A stretch of 64,000 nt of DNA from Leptidea sinapis. Lineage: Eukaryota; Arthropoda; Insecta; Lepidoptera; Pieridae. Both the position numbers and the translations under genes were made by a program. The notes under the pieces are model-generated. The model had not been told where the DNA came from. It worked only from the letters and a program-made list of their open reading frames with translations, and ran no database searches. Below, piece after piece: positions 26,001-32,172 of the stretch. Position 1 is the first letter of the stretch. The number at the start of each line of letters is the position of its first letter. The stretch lies in the NCBI RefSeq assembly GCF_905404315.1, contig NC_066287.1, positions 8,432,001 through 8,496,000 on the forward strand, written 5' to 3'.

Positions 26001-29000
26001 CCGACAGTGATAAATTATGTGATTTATTAGTTTATGTTTATTTCAAATGTGTATTTTACAACTTTAGGTGAATATACAATAACTTCAGCTGATGAAACTT
26101 TGGACAAAGAAAAGAAAAGAATATTCCTTCAGTTCTTAGCGAGTCGCAAAGCTGATTTGAATGTATGGGCGCGGACCTACAGGTATGTTTACAATATGGA
26201 AATATTATAATTTTAAGATTCTGTGTTTCTTATTTGTATTTTTTTATTTAATCTAATAGTACCTGGACCACCGAGCCTTGCTCGGATTTTTAAGAAGGTA
26301 CAGAACTTGAACAAAAAAAACTAATAGGACATCTGGATTCGAACCGGGGTCATCTACTTTCCGGATCACCCAATGTCCCATCTGAGCCATTATAGTTTCT
26401 CATTAAAACACGGACAAAACTACATTTTTTAAAATTGAAATCCATTTCTCGCCCCCGAAACTACCTGTATGCAAAATTTCGTTGGAGCCGTTATATATAT
26501 ATATATATATATATATACTAGTGGACCCAACAGACGTTGTCCTGTATACACGTCTTTAATTTGAAAAATCGATCCAGCCGTTAGGAGGAGTTCACTAACA
26601 TACACATGAGAGAATTATATTATATCGACGGAATTGAGAATCTAAACTAATCTCAAACTCACTGGAACACACAAAAAAATTATCAAATTTGGTCCAGCCG
26701 TCTAGGATGTAGTTTAATTGTGAATCTAAACCATTCTCGAATCCACCTGAAGACACACACCAATCTCAAATTCACTGGAACACACAAAAATATCATCAAA
26801 ATCGGTCCAGCCGCTTAGGAGGTAGTTCAATTGTGAATGTAAACCATCCTTGAATCCACCTGTAGACACACAGAAAGTTTCATCAAAATCGGTCCAGCCG
26901 TCTAGGAGGAGTTCAGTGACATACACACGCACACAAGAAATATATATATTAAGACAAGAATTGCACGTTTAGAGATATAAGATAGTATACAGCACAATCA
27001 TGGGCAGTTAGTACAATGTCCTACTGTTAATTTCTTATGGCCAAGCAATCGGATCTCCGTTTTCCGTGCGCTTTAATTTTAATAAAATCGTTTTGATTTA
27101 GTTGTTACATGAATCAGCTACCTTAACTTTTTAGTATTTTCACATGAGAACTATTTGGGCCGATACAGTTTCTTTAAGCCGTCGGGCCAGCAGGTTAAAA
27201 ATTAAAAGAAAAATACCACAATTTTACAAATTGTAATTTTAATATAATTCATAGCAATTGTGTTCCGAAATCCAAACGACTTGTTAAAAAACGTTTATGT
27301 TAAAGTTACAATGACATAAATGACTTTCTTAATGATATCTCATCTTAAGAATGGAGCGACCGCTTTCAGGTTTTTTAGATAGATAGATTTTGACGTTTAC
27401 TAACGGCCGTTCCCAATATTCAGTCTATCTCTTACTTGAGATAAAAATCGTAACTATCGTTGACTTTTCCGTCCCAATAAACTTATCGACGGTAATTCAC
27501 CTTATCCGTACACGCTGTCTATTATGGGACGACGTATTGCCAGCGATAGAAGTTTGTATGGAAATTGCAATTCACGCGTCCCAATATAAGGCGATAAGAA
27601 TGACTTATCGGGTATATTGGGACAGCTTCAGATTATTAACAGCTAATTACTGACAGTAGAAGGGAGTAATTTATCTCTATCTGTAGATAGTAGTAGGAAC
27701 GGCCGTAAGTGATAATATAGAAACCTATTTTGAAAAAAACAATATATGTCAGCTTTACGTGTTAACAAGCGCTACCAACGTCATGAACTGCCATAAGATA
27801 TCCCAATTAATAATTTCATTTATTTAACTAAGTCATTACTGTGTTAGTAATGTTATTTTATATAATTATCACTGATTAGAAATAACTAATAGCATATAAT
27901 ATTCAGATCTTTAGTTAACTTGATTCATGTAAGTTAGTTGGCACTACAGTAGTGCCAACTAACAGTTGGTATCATCATTAAGGTAGACGGTCGTGCCCTA
28001 CATAAAGCCAGAGCGCTAAGTTCTAGTATACATTACTTATTGTGTATTAAAACTTTACTATACAGTTTTATTATGTGCGTTTAAATTACCAACCCCTTCT
28101 ACATATAATATGAATTTTGACTTTATAAATCTATTTAATGAGTGTACTAAGACAAATAAAACTTAAAGAAAATTTATTGAATTAGGCGTTACTTTGCGGA
28201 AATCTATAATTATACAAATGATTTAAGTTTGCTTTAGTGTTAATTCCGCCAATATTTGTTTTTAAAACAATTCGACACGTGTTTTTCCTCTACACGAGGC
28301 ATCCTCAGGAAGTGTTGTCTCGCCAAAATCTGGCACGAGACTGAGTCGCGAGAAATATTGGCGGAATTAACACTAAAGAAAACTTAAATCATTTGTATAA
28401 ATAAAACTTTATTTTCAGAGGCCATGTGACAACTCTTATATTAAAGCTAGCCCTGCATCAGGAAGTATCGTTGCAAACTTTAGCATTCCGTCTCGACTAC
28501 AGTGACTTTTACAAGCGCGGCGACGCGAAGCTTCACGAACCACTCACCTATCAACACAAGCGACTCAGCGAAATTGGGCTGAGCTTAGCCAAGGTATATC
28601 ATAATATTTACGCATCATGTTTACTGATTAAAGTGCCTTCTGTACTGTACAATACTGAGTGAGATTAATAAACGCGGTGTAAGTTTAAAATTACTTCTTC
28701 ATGTCATGTAATTCTGTAGTGACAACGGTAGGTAAAGACAACGAGTTTTAAATTTGGAATAACTTTACTTCGCGTTTATTGATTAAGGTTTAGCTAATAT
28801 GCCTTCTGTACTGTACAATACTGAGCAAGATGTACAATAACAGTATCTATATAGCTCAACCGAGATAATACATATTATACAGGTGTTAAAAATATCCCGT
28901 ACTATATCCTTACGCGTATATTAGTATCAAGTAATGAGAACATATATAAATTTATTTTAGGAATAATCACATTAAAAAATGTAAAAAAAATGACCCTACC

Positions 29001-30170
29001 CAAATATATTCGTTTGGACACCTCTTCATTCATTTTATCTGCGAAAGGCACTTGGGCTGCGGGTGGGCGGCGAACGCGCATAGTTTTTTATCTTTTGTTT
29101 GATATTTGTTAAAACAACGAAACTTTTGTACTAAAAAAAAAATCATAATTATATCCACTTGCTGAGTGTCTCTCAACCATCGACCCGCTATATTCTGACG
29201 ACTCGTTTGACAAGAAGCACGGAACCGTTGCTGTAGTACCGCCGTGTAAGACTTAAATATGGTATCGAAAACTGTAACGACCCGGGTTCTAATTTCCTCC
29301 TCAGTGTCGCAATTTTTGTATGTCTCGAATGGTAAAGAACTCAATACCTCGCCCGATCTGACGAGTGCCGTACTCTTTGACAACAAACATACGATATTCT
29401 AGAACAGCGCGCGAAAATGTAACGCAGCCTCGACATGTTGGAACCACATTTGCCTAAAAAACCTAGACTCATCTCCTCCTCAGCTTGGTCAGCTCCTCGC
29501 GCAGAAATCGTAAATAATTCTGCATGTTCATCGTGTCATCGGCGAACAATTCCAGTACACCCTACTCCAAGTACTGTATCAGCGCGCTGGAAAACATTGC
29601 ACGATGACAACTCCTGACCGAGTGGAAGTTTAAAACGTTCTTCGTATTCCCGAAGGCGCATGAACGCGCCCGAGGCGCATGTCCATGTGAAATACTCTTC
29701 GTTCGATTGCTTGACGCAATAGAACTATCAATCACACATACACCGAAAATCATAAAATTGACGCGAGTGCAAAATTTTATCTGATCCGAAATTGACTTGA
29801 CCGGTCACTTAGTGAATTTAAAGCAGTAATTCTAATTTCCGCGATTGTCGGTATTTTTTAACGCGCCCCACCCATTTCGGTTGACCCGCAGATGGCAGCT
29901 ATCCGCTTTTGGACCCGGTGACGACCTAAGTTTACTTGTAGAATATATATTTAGTGGGTATTTCTTTTTCATTTTATTTTAGTAGTGTTTCCGTTTTTAC
30001 TGCATATCGATGTCTGTTATAGCACAGGAATTTTTCGACACAGTGTATAATATTATAATAAATGCTGTTTTCCAGTTTTAATAATAAACCTTTTTTTTAC
30101 TATTTTGCTGTAATGTTGAAATTCTCTATTGTTTCAGAGTAAACTTGTAACTCACAGTAAGAAAAAATGA
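5075..30170 (+). CDS. Tubgcp3: Gamma-tubulin complex component 3 (GCP3/Grip91-like), 18 exons
   Basis: GCP3 is a core subunit of the gamma-tubulin small complex and ring complex, which nucleates microtubules at centrosomes. Exons by splice and phase: 5075-5144, 5437-5603, 5689-5802, 6453-6603, 8901-9113, 10666-10748, 12261-12378, 13262-13393, 16256-16346, 16938-17113, 18049-18250, 19583-19722, 21553-21759, 22145-22362, 24180-24321, 26068-26182, 28419-28593, 30138-30170. Together they encode 848 residues without a stop; human GCP3 has about 907. Family-specific blocks in order: ISHLGPLHDKL, VRDELTEYYRSVALLQSQ, GGELASCVHRFVHHGD, RMWHDKYRVRDWMVPSFM, YLLLAQGDFVHHLM, LYVHNLTCTLEAAVRATNAQF, GWDVFALQYRVDGPLGTLF, LWRVKRIEYAL and TLAFRLDYSDFYK, covering the N- and C-terminal GCP domains. 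The exon 5 acceptor is uncertain: 8901 keeps phase, while 8887 looks stronger but does not. About 15 codons seem missing between exons 14 and 15. Exons 13-14 are strikingly GC-rich. Confidence 0.93.
6115..6162. repeat. Imperfect palindrome in GCP3 intron 3
   Basis: Arms of about 21 nt reading CTTCTAGTGTGTAATCTACT and its near complement, with two mismatches, separated by a 6-nt AT loop. It could form a hairpin in DNA or pre-mRNA. It is probably the remnant of a small foldback element. Confidence 0.6.
6690..7085 (+). repeat. Dispersed repeat, probable LINE/SINE 3' remnant (GCP3 intron 4)
   Basis: A less AT-rich stretch beginning near GGCAAATGGGCAAGAGCCTC and including a GGCTTTCAAGGCCTAG segment. 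It stands out from the surrounding intron by composition and resembles repeat ends seen in moth introns. No second copy in this window, so family and borders are not fixed. Confidence 0.4.
7086..7739. other. GCP3 intron 4 spacer, nothing recognised
   Basis: Strongly AT-rich intron sequence with short homopolymer runs. No coding segment, tRNA or repeat match that I can support. Confidence 0.5.
7740..8500 (-). pseudogene. LINE fragment: RNase H domain and C-terminal tail, decayed
   Basis: On the minus strand, 8290-8120 reads (with frame breaks) SDSASVLQAL, then WIKGHRNSLGNDNADELAKRG, the D and H/D motifs of an RNase H domain. Further along, 7990-7750 gives MRLHRDNIRT, then a CRGCMETE..TPEHVLMEC block, a typical Cys/His-rich tail of LINEs that carry RNase H. 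Stops and shifts mark it as dead. It is a different LINE lineage from family A, which lacks RNase H here. Confidence 0.75.
9185..9540 (+). mobile_element. Family B short repeat, plus copy 1 (GCP3 intron 5)
   Basis: About 350 bp starting near GGCTCCTTTGCACTGGAGGC, through TTACTGGGCAAATGAGACTT and CTCAGAATTTTTGGGGTTTT, ending in a CTTATTTTCATAAAA tail. Matches copies at 10776 (minus), 21120, 24385 (minus), 24679, 59098 and a decayed one at 54885. The tail at one end suggests a non-autonomous retroelement (SINE-like or LINE 3' end). Confidence 0.75.
9865..10016 (+). mobile_element. Family H LINE 3' end
   Basis: The stretch TCTTGTCAGGTCTGAGGCAT through TGAATAAAAATATTTGAATT matches 52620-52735. 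It looks like the 3' untranslated end of a LINE, with an A/T-rich terminal repeat. Only the tail is present. Confidence 0.6.
10050..10345 (+). mobile_element. Family A LINE 3' end, copy in GCP3 intron 5
   Basis: Starts inside the conserved CGACACGCCACAAACTAGGA block, continues through TTTCACGTACTACAAGGCTG, and ends GGTGATCACTTAACACCAAG followed by a TTTTCCATAAAAAA tail. Same orientation as the gene and severely 5'-truncated, as is usual for LINEs. Confidence 0.8.
10776..10885 (-). mobile_element. Family B short repeat, minus fragment (GCP3 intron 6)
   Basis: The complement of the family B end: GTGACGAGCAGGACACACTT through ATTCTGAGTGGCATCGC. Only the 3' third is present. It lies 27 bp downstream of GCP3 exon 6. 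Confidence 0.65.
10886..11265. other. GC-richer insert of unknown origin in GCP3 intron 6
   Basis: Composition jumps to CpG-containing sequence (for example GACGAGAATCTTCGGTCGAC), unlike the flanking AT-rich intron. Open frames exist on both strands (about 100 codons minus, 78 plus), but neither shows a known domain and CpG content alone would remove stops. It is probably a piece of a mobile element not otherwise present here. Confidence 0.4.
11530..11875 (+). mobile_element. Family F repeat interrupted by a family A tail
   Basis: 11540-11635 (AGGCTTAAACTAATTGCTTTTGAATC) and 11790-11870 (TTTATAAGGTGCTGCTTCCAAC) match the left and right parts of a unit at 47010-47230. Between them, 11660-11780 is a family A 3' end (GGCTGACAACGCTCCTGTAA through TTAAACATCAGG). 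The family A LINE therefore inserted into an older family F element. Confidence 0.6.
12485..12740 (+). repeat. Family K dispersed repeat
   Basis: Contains TAGGGTTCCGTAGTCAAATG and AAACGGAACCCTTATATTAT, an inverted pair around a short loop. This text is common in insect genomes, usually near GCGGCCAAGTGCGAGTCGGA, which occurs separately at 63267. Class not determined. Confidence 0.55.
13145..13245 (+). repeat. Family M LINE-like 3' end immediately before GCP3 exon 8
   Basis: AAGGCCGGCAACGCATATAG through GTTGCCTGTTTGCCGCCCTC resembles the 3' ends of moth LINEs that share the GCCGGCAACGC motif with family A but differ downstream. It ends about 17 bp before the exon 8 acceptor, so the branch-point/polypyrimidine region of that acceptor may be repeat-derived. 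Confidence 0.5.
13534..15320 (-). mobile_element. Family A LINE (Jockey/BS-like), longest copy, minus strand
   Basis: Minus-strand order from 15249 down: a SLDVTKSSGPDGISPIVL block, DHQLISDRRYGFRHGRSASD-type fingers, SLDIANAFERVWHKTLLSKL, MPQGCVLSPTLILLHINDML, HCYADDSTGDAV (catalytic YADD intact), LNLVKFNPQKTQVC, LEGKAKLASKKLVVINRARQ, HILALYKAQVRPHMEYCCHL and VQCRAARIV, then the C-terminal RxKLGYHxHHLDVW tail and a T-run at 13534 (the poly-A side). This covers most of the RT; the endonuclease is absent (5' truncation). Frameshifts near 14885, 14560 and 14330 split it. The protein resembles entries annotated as RNA-directed DNA polymerase from transposon BS; that label is from memory. Confidence 0.85.
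15330..15412 (+). mobile_element. Family J LINE 3' end
   Basis: TGGTCAAGATCGCTGGAATA through GAAATCTTTGGGGAGGCC, ending in a degenerate TGATAATGATG tail. Matches 55285-55425 and the end of 60715-61015, where the tail is a run of ATG/GAT triplets. It abuts the 5' end of the family A copy. Confidence 0.6.
15521..16255. other. GCP3 intron 8 right part, nothing recognised
   Basis: Very AT-rich, with a LINE-like remnant around 15820-15960 (ACTCCCAGACTCAATAATGT, then CACTGCCGCACAGTACC) whose family I cannot name. No coding segment apart from the following exon. Confidence 0.4.
17114..18048. other. GCP3 intron 10, nothing recognised
   Basis: AT-rich intron. No repeat pair, tRNA box or coding match found. 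Confidence 0.5.
18885..19000. repeat. GT-rich microsatellite/minisatellite
   Basis: A run beginning with alternating GC and continuing as GT repeats interrupted at regular spacing by GGTG and GCGTG. The pattern of about 18-22 bp periodicity inside a dinucleotide tract suggests higher-order duplication by slippage. Confidence 0.85.
19005..19215 (-). pseudogene. LINE C-terminal fragment
   Basis: Minus-strand frame 19199-19011 reads a HNILHVPKPNTNYAQNSIIP segment and then RLSRIYNKQYAEFDVF. The LLHIPRPNTNYxKNSxxPRL pattern is a known C-terminal signature of insect Jockey/CR1-type RT proteins. Nothing else of the element is attached, apart from T-rich sequence to its left. Confidence 0.6.
19780..21095 (-). 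pseudogene. Jockey-clade LINE, RT region, decayed (GCP3 intron 12)
   Basis: The minus-strand frame 21076-20798 carries FPRQWKVAKIIMILEPDKPP then KSYRPISLLPIPSKIFESLL, RT motifs of Jockey-type elements. 20737-20516 continues the palm, and 20500-19830 (with breaks) gives the C-terminal LGIELWGAASHSNIEIIQRF. The order is consistent with one 5'-truncated copy antisense to GCP3. It is not family A: the motifs and 3' end differ. Confidence 0.8.
21118..21440 (+). mobile_element. Family B short repeat, plus copy 2 (GCP3 intron 12)
   Basis: Near full-length copy: GTGACCAGTGGGAGGCTCTT at the start, AACTGGGTAAATGAGACTTA in the middle, and CCCTTATTTTCATTAAAAAA at the tail. It sits about 110 bp upstream of GCP3 exon 13. 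Confidence 0.8.
21825..22010 (+). repeat. Family F-type repeat piece
   Basis: AAATCACTTTATTCATGTAG, then GTCACGGAAATGACACATAT, resembles 35960-36050 (AAATCACTTTATACCTATAG; GGTCAAGGAAATTACACTTA). It may be the left part of family F. Short and diverged. Confidence 0.5.
22438..22840. other. GC-rich insert of unknown class in GCP3 intron 14
   Basis: Starts at about GCGGAGTTAGCCTGCCGAAC and ends near 22830. It is much richer in G+C than its surroundings, with several overlapping open frames on both strands, none with a domain that I know. A 9-bp TGTGGGTTT/AAACCCACA inverted pair lies at 22610-22632. It could be the 5' region of a retroelement. Confidence 0.4.
23177..23214 (+). ncRNA. U2 snRNA 5'-end fragment (pseudogene)
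   Basis: ATCGCTTCTCGGCCTTTTGG followed by CTAAGATCAAAGTGTAGT equals the first ~38 nt of U2 snRNA, including stem-loop I, except for one extra A in the CAAGTGTAG segment. After TAGT the match stops: the branch-site-pairing GTAGTA, the Sm site and later stems are absent. It lies in GCP3 intron 14 in the sense direction. It is a truncated retro- or target-derived copy, not a working gene. Confidence 0.85.
23790..23935 (+). mobile_element. Family A LINE 3' end, strongly decayed
   Basis: Recognisable by GGTGGCGGTGATCACTTAAT and the preceding TCCTATGAATCCTTTGG portion. Diverged and without a clear tail. Confidence 0.55.
24385..24678 (-). mobile_element. Family B short repeat, minus copy
   Basis: The complement of family B over about 290 bp: from GGACGAGATGAGCAGGACGT at the left (its 3' end) to AATCTAGCTGGCATCCTGTG (its 5' end). 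It is joined directly to a plus-strand family B tail at 24679, making an inverted pair. Confidence 0.8.
24679..24772 (+). mobile_element. Family B short repeat, plus tail fragment
   Basis: CACTGCATTGTAATGGGCAG through CGTCTCGTCCCTTATTTTCA and an A-run. Only the last ~90 bp of the family, in head-on arrangement with the minus copy to its left. Confidence 0.8.
24888..25290 (+). mobile_element. Family A LINE 3' part (GCP3 intron 15)
   Basis: Begins at GCAGAGCTGCTCGAAATGTC and encodes CERLDHLALRRDVASLFVFY, then a RTTRHKLGY tail. Ends in GGTGATCACTTAACACCAGC and TTTTCCATAAAAAAA. Plus strand, 5'-truncated. Confidence 0.85.
25405..25968. mobile_element. Family I DNA element, copy with a tRNA-like foldback inserted
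   Basis: TIR-like ends: CTTAGATAATTTATA at the left and its complement, TATAAATAATCTAAG, near 25970. The left body is GATGAAAACAGGCCAGGTTT through CATTGCTCAAAATAGAGGTA; the right body is TCGACGTTTTCACAGCTGTC. It is interrupted from about 25590 to 25895 by another element. Related copies: 13425 and 46680. No coding capacity, so non-autonomous. Confidence 0.65.
25655..25875. mobile_element. tRNA-like foldback element
   Basis: The left arm (GCGGGACTCAAACCCGTGAC) and right arm (GGTCGCGGGTTCGCCCGGAT) are inverted relatives, each carrying a B-box-like GGGTTTGAGTCC or GGGTTCGCCC. Outer edges ATTTATGAACAATGCGGG and its counterpart also pair. The arrangement suggests two head-to-head tRNA-derived segments. 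Confidence 0.55.
26330..26395 (-). repeat. tRNA-like segment inside the family D copy
   Basis: On the minus strand it contains TGGCTCAGATGGG (A-box-like) and, about 35 nt further, GGTTCGAATCC (perfect B box). The sister copy at 45150-45230 lacks both boxes. No cloverleaf that I would call functional. Confidence 0.5.
26518..26945 (+). mobile_element. Family C dispersed repeat, inserted in a TA microsatellite
   Basis: Starts CTAGTGGACCCAACAGACGT and contains three diverged tandem units around GGTCCAGCCGTCTAGGAGG(A/T)AGTTCA, ending near ACACACGCACACAAGAAAT. Relatives: 37943-38240 (plus) and 45975-46215 (minus). Class unknown. Confidence 0.6.
27395..27713. mobile_element. MITE with ACGGCCGTTCC termini (GCP3 intron 16)
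   Basis: Left end ACTAACGGCCGTTCCC; right end GGAACGGCCGTAAGT (14 of 15 bases complementary). About 310 bp, with internal short repeats of CCCAATA and TTATCG. The 87-codon open frame has no known domain and I take it as chance. Confidence 0.7.
27933..27963. repeat. Perfect 15-bp hairpin
   Basis: GTTAGTTGGCACTAC, one A, and its exact complement. Perfect arms this long with a 1-nt loop are uncommon by chance in AT-rich intron DNA. Confidence 0.8.
28170..28405. mobile_element. Foldback element (family E), copy 1, just before GCP3 exon 17
   Basis: The left arm (AAATGATTTAAGTTTGCTTT then TTAATTCCGCCAATATTTG) and right arm (AAATATTGGCGGAATTAACA then AAACTTAAATCATTT) are ~40-bp inverted repeats. 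The central ~95 bp contains CAATTCGACACGTGTTTTTC and CACGAGGCATCCTCAGGAAG. The right arm ends about 16 bp from the exon 17 acceptor. Confidence 0.75.
29030..29755 (-). pseudogene. Unrecognised decayed coding remnant, possibly transposase-derived
   Basis: Two minus-strand open stretches (29753-29562 and 29386-29030) with better coding character than the flanks; the second includes YKNCDTEEEIRTRVVTVFDT. I do not recognise the family. Position in GCP3 intron 17, antisense, with stops between the pieces, suggests a dead mobile-element gene. Confidence 0.35.
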
Positions 30171-30380
30171 CAAGACTTGTATCAATCAACTGCTGGGATT
30201 TTCTGCTCAGAGTGGATTGGATTTGGATGCATGTCTCCACTGAAAAATATTTTGCACCATCCAGTTATGACTTCACAATTACACGAATAACATTTTATTT
30301 TTAATGCATGTCACCATATACTTCGGATTCGGAGGAATATATTTTTTTAATAAAATAATTAACGTGAAACTCAAATTTTA
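30171..30380 (+). terminator. GCP3 3' UTR and polyadenylation signal
   Basis: The stop codon TGA ends at 30170. A canonical AATAAA lies at 30349-30354, about 180 nt downstream, followed by AT-rich sequence. This is the likely cleavage/polyadenylation region. Confidence 0.6.
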
Positions 30381-30419
30381 TTTATTTACTTAGTTTAAGA
30401 TGAGACCACTTCGGTTAAT

Positions 30420-31560
30420 CTCGTTACTTCCCACTGCTAATAACAATGATTAGGTTGACAAACAAGCGTGAAAGATGACAGTCTGCCATGATCTCTTGGA
30501 CTCTAGAGGTATCACTGAGCAATTGCCAGCCTTTTAGAAAAGTGTACGCACTTTTTACAAGGTACGTCATATATCAACTTTGAAATACCACGCTAAATAT
30601 AATTTATTGCACATTTTGGTATCATGCGGAAGAAAGTTCCCTGGCAACTGCACTGGATGAAACTGCAAACACAAAGCCACATGGTATGTAAGTATTCTAT
30701 ATAAATTTCTAGCATTGCTGGATTTCGGCGGTAGACATTACGTCGAACAGCATTCACGGGCTTGGGCCATCAACCGTATACAACGACCTGCACGAGCAGT
30801 ATTCCTTACTGGGGTACTAAATTGCTGATGATTCACTTGCAAAAAATTTAAAACCAGCAATTACTAAAAAAAGAAGTGCTTTGCTCTATACTACATAAAA
30901 AGGCTTTCGCAGTAGCCAGACACCAAGCTTTCGATGACCATCGTCTATATAGGTATACAAGAAGATCGCCTGCCGATTGTTAATTGGTGATACTCTAGGA
31001 ATACCAAAAACTGGCCATTCACAATGCCTTGCCTTATAACAGAACAAGAAAGTGAAAGGCCTGTTGTTATCTGATTCCTGGCCTTGGCGTCGCCTTTTTT
31101 ATGGAGTGCTAATTCCGATAAGTATCCGACTGTCTATAAAGAAGCCGGTAGCTTCGAAAGTAAACCTTCACCTTTGTAAAGGAATGGGTGAGTACTAGCA
31201 GGAAAAGACAAACTAAAAGGAAGAGTCAATTCAGATATCAAAAGCTATTGTTCGCAGTACAATCAGAGCAATATAATTGGAACAGCAAATTTATAATAGG
31301 ATGCCTAAAGAGTAGTGTTAGGGAGTGAGTAGTGTTAGTAGTGCCCCAAGATTTAGGGATCACATCGCGGAAAATAGTTGTTTAAATTTTTTCAAAGAAC
31401 AAGTTACGCAACGAGCAGTTGACTAATCGGAGGTTGGCGTCACATTATAATAGTATCATCTGAGTTGTAACGCATTATGAAACCACCTCAGGCTTTGTGG
31501 AATACGATACTCCACCAGTTTTATATCGTGCAGTACGCATCAGTACTAACGAATGAATGA
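30420..31560 (-). mobile_element. Family A LINE, old and diverged copy in the GCP3/ADIP-like spacer
   Basis: Read as the complement, CATTCACGGGCTTGGGCCAT, TCAACCGTATACAACGACCT, and AGATCGCCTGCCGATTGTTA match the 14520-14850 part of the long copy, and 30520-30560 matches the 3' tail. Identity is low and gaps are many, so this is an old insertion. Confidence 0.65.
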
Positions 31561-31569
31561 ATGAAAACT

Positions 31570-32172
31570 TTATTTAATAACAAAAACATACTACACAGAA
31601 TTATACAAGTAAAAGAGAGAGACGGAGAGAAAAATAATAAAACACTATAATTCAGTTAATACTTTATACCTTTTCTGTATACGTAGTACTTCGTAAATTT
31701 TTATGATATACAAAATATTTTTGTATTATTATATTATTTGAATTAATAACTATTATTACCTTAAATATTTTGACAGTCACTAACCAATTTAACCTATTCT
31801 TATCATTCTACATAACACGAATATGGTTGTCTTCTGCTTGACGAAAGCTTCGGTATCTGGCAGCTGGCTACTAGTAGCCAGTTGATGGCTGTCCTGTTCC
31901 CATACTGAGCCATCAGTAAATTTAAGAAAGAACGCTTTCAATGACAGCTATTGTCAAATTGCAAATACCTATCAAATGTCAAATTTTTATATTCATTACA
32001 GCTGAAAGCACAACTGCCCTTTTTTAAATTATGTACACATAGGACTACATTTATGATAAATCATACCTACTAATACATTTTGTATTTGAAAGTACAAATA
32101 CAACCCTTTAACCTGCGATCAACTTAAATCTCTATATTTTCTATAGTAATTAGTATCCTTAAAATAATTTAA
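31570..32172. other. 5' flank of the ADIP-like gene
   Basis: AT-rich spacer directly upstream of the start codon at 32173. It is expected to hold the promoter and 5' UTR. No TATA box or repeat that I would call. Confidence 0.4.

Larger units (their letters stand above)
26262..26990 (-). mobile_element. Helitron-like element (family D), split by a family C insertion
   Basis: Matches 44992-45282 in opposite orientation. Minus-strand reading: 5' end TCTTATATCTCTAAACGTGC (26985 side), then an AT tract, ending in the hairpin CCGAGCAAGGCTCGG at 26275. A TC start and a short GC hairpin near the other end fit Helitrons; the terminal CTRR is not clear. 26518-26945 is foreign (family C) and lies inside the TA tract. 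Confidence 0.5.

Noticed and set aside
27390..27653. An 87-codon frame as a gene
   Set aside because: It lies within the terminal repeats of a MITE and has no domain.
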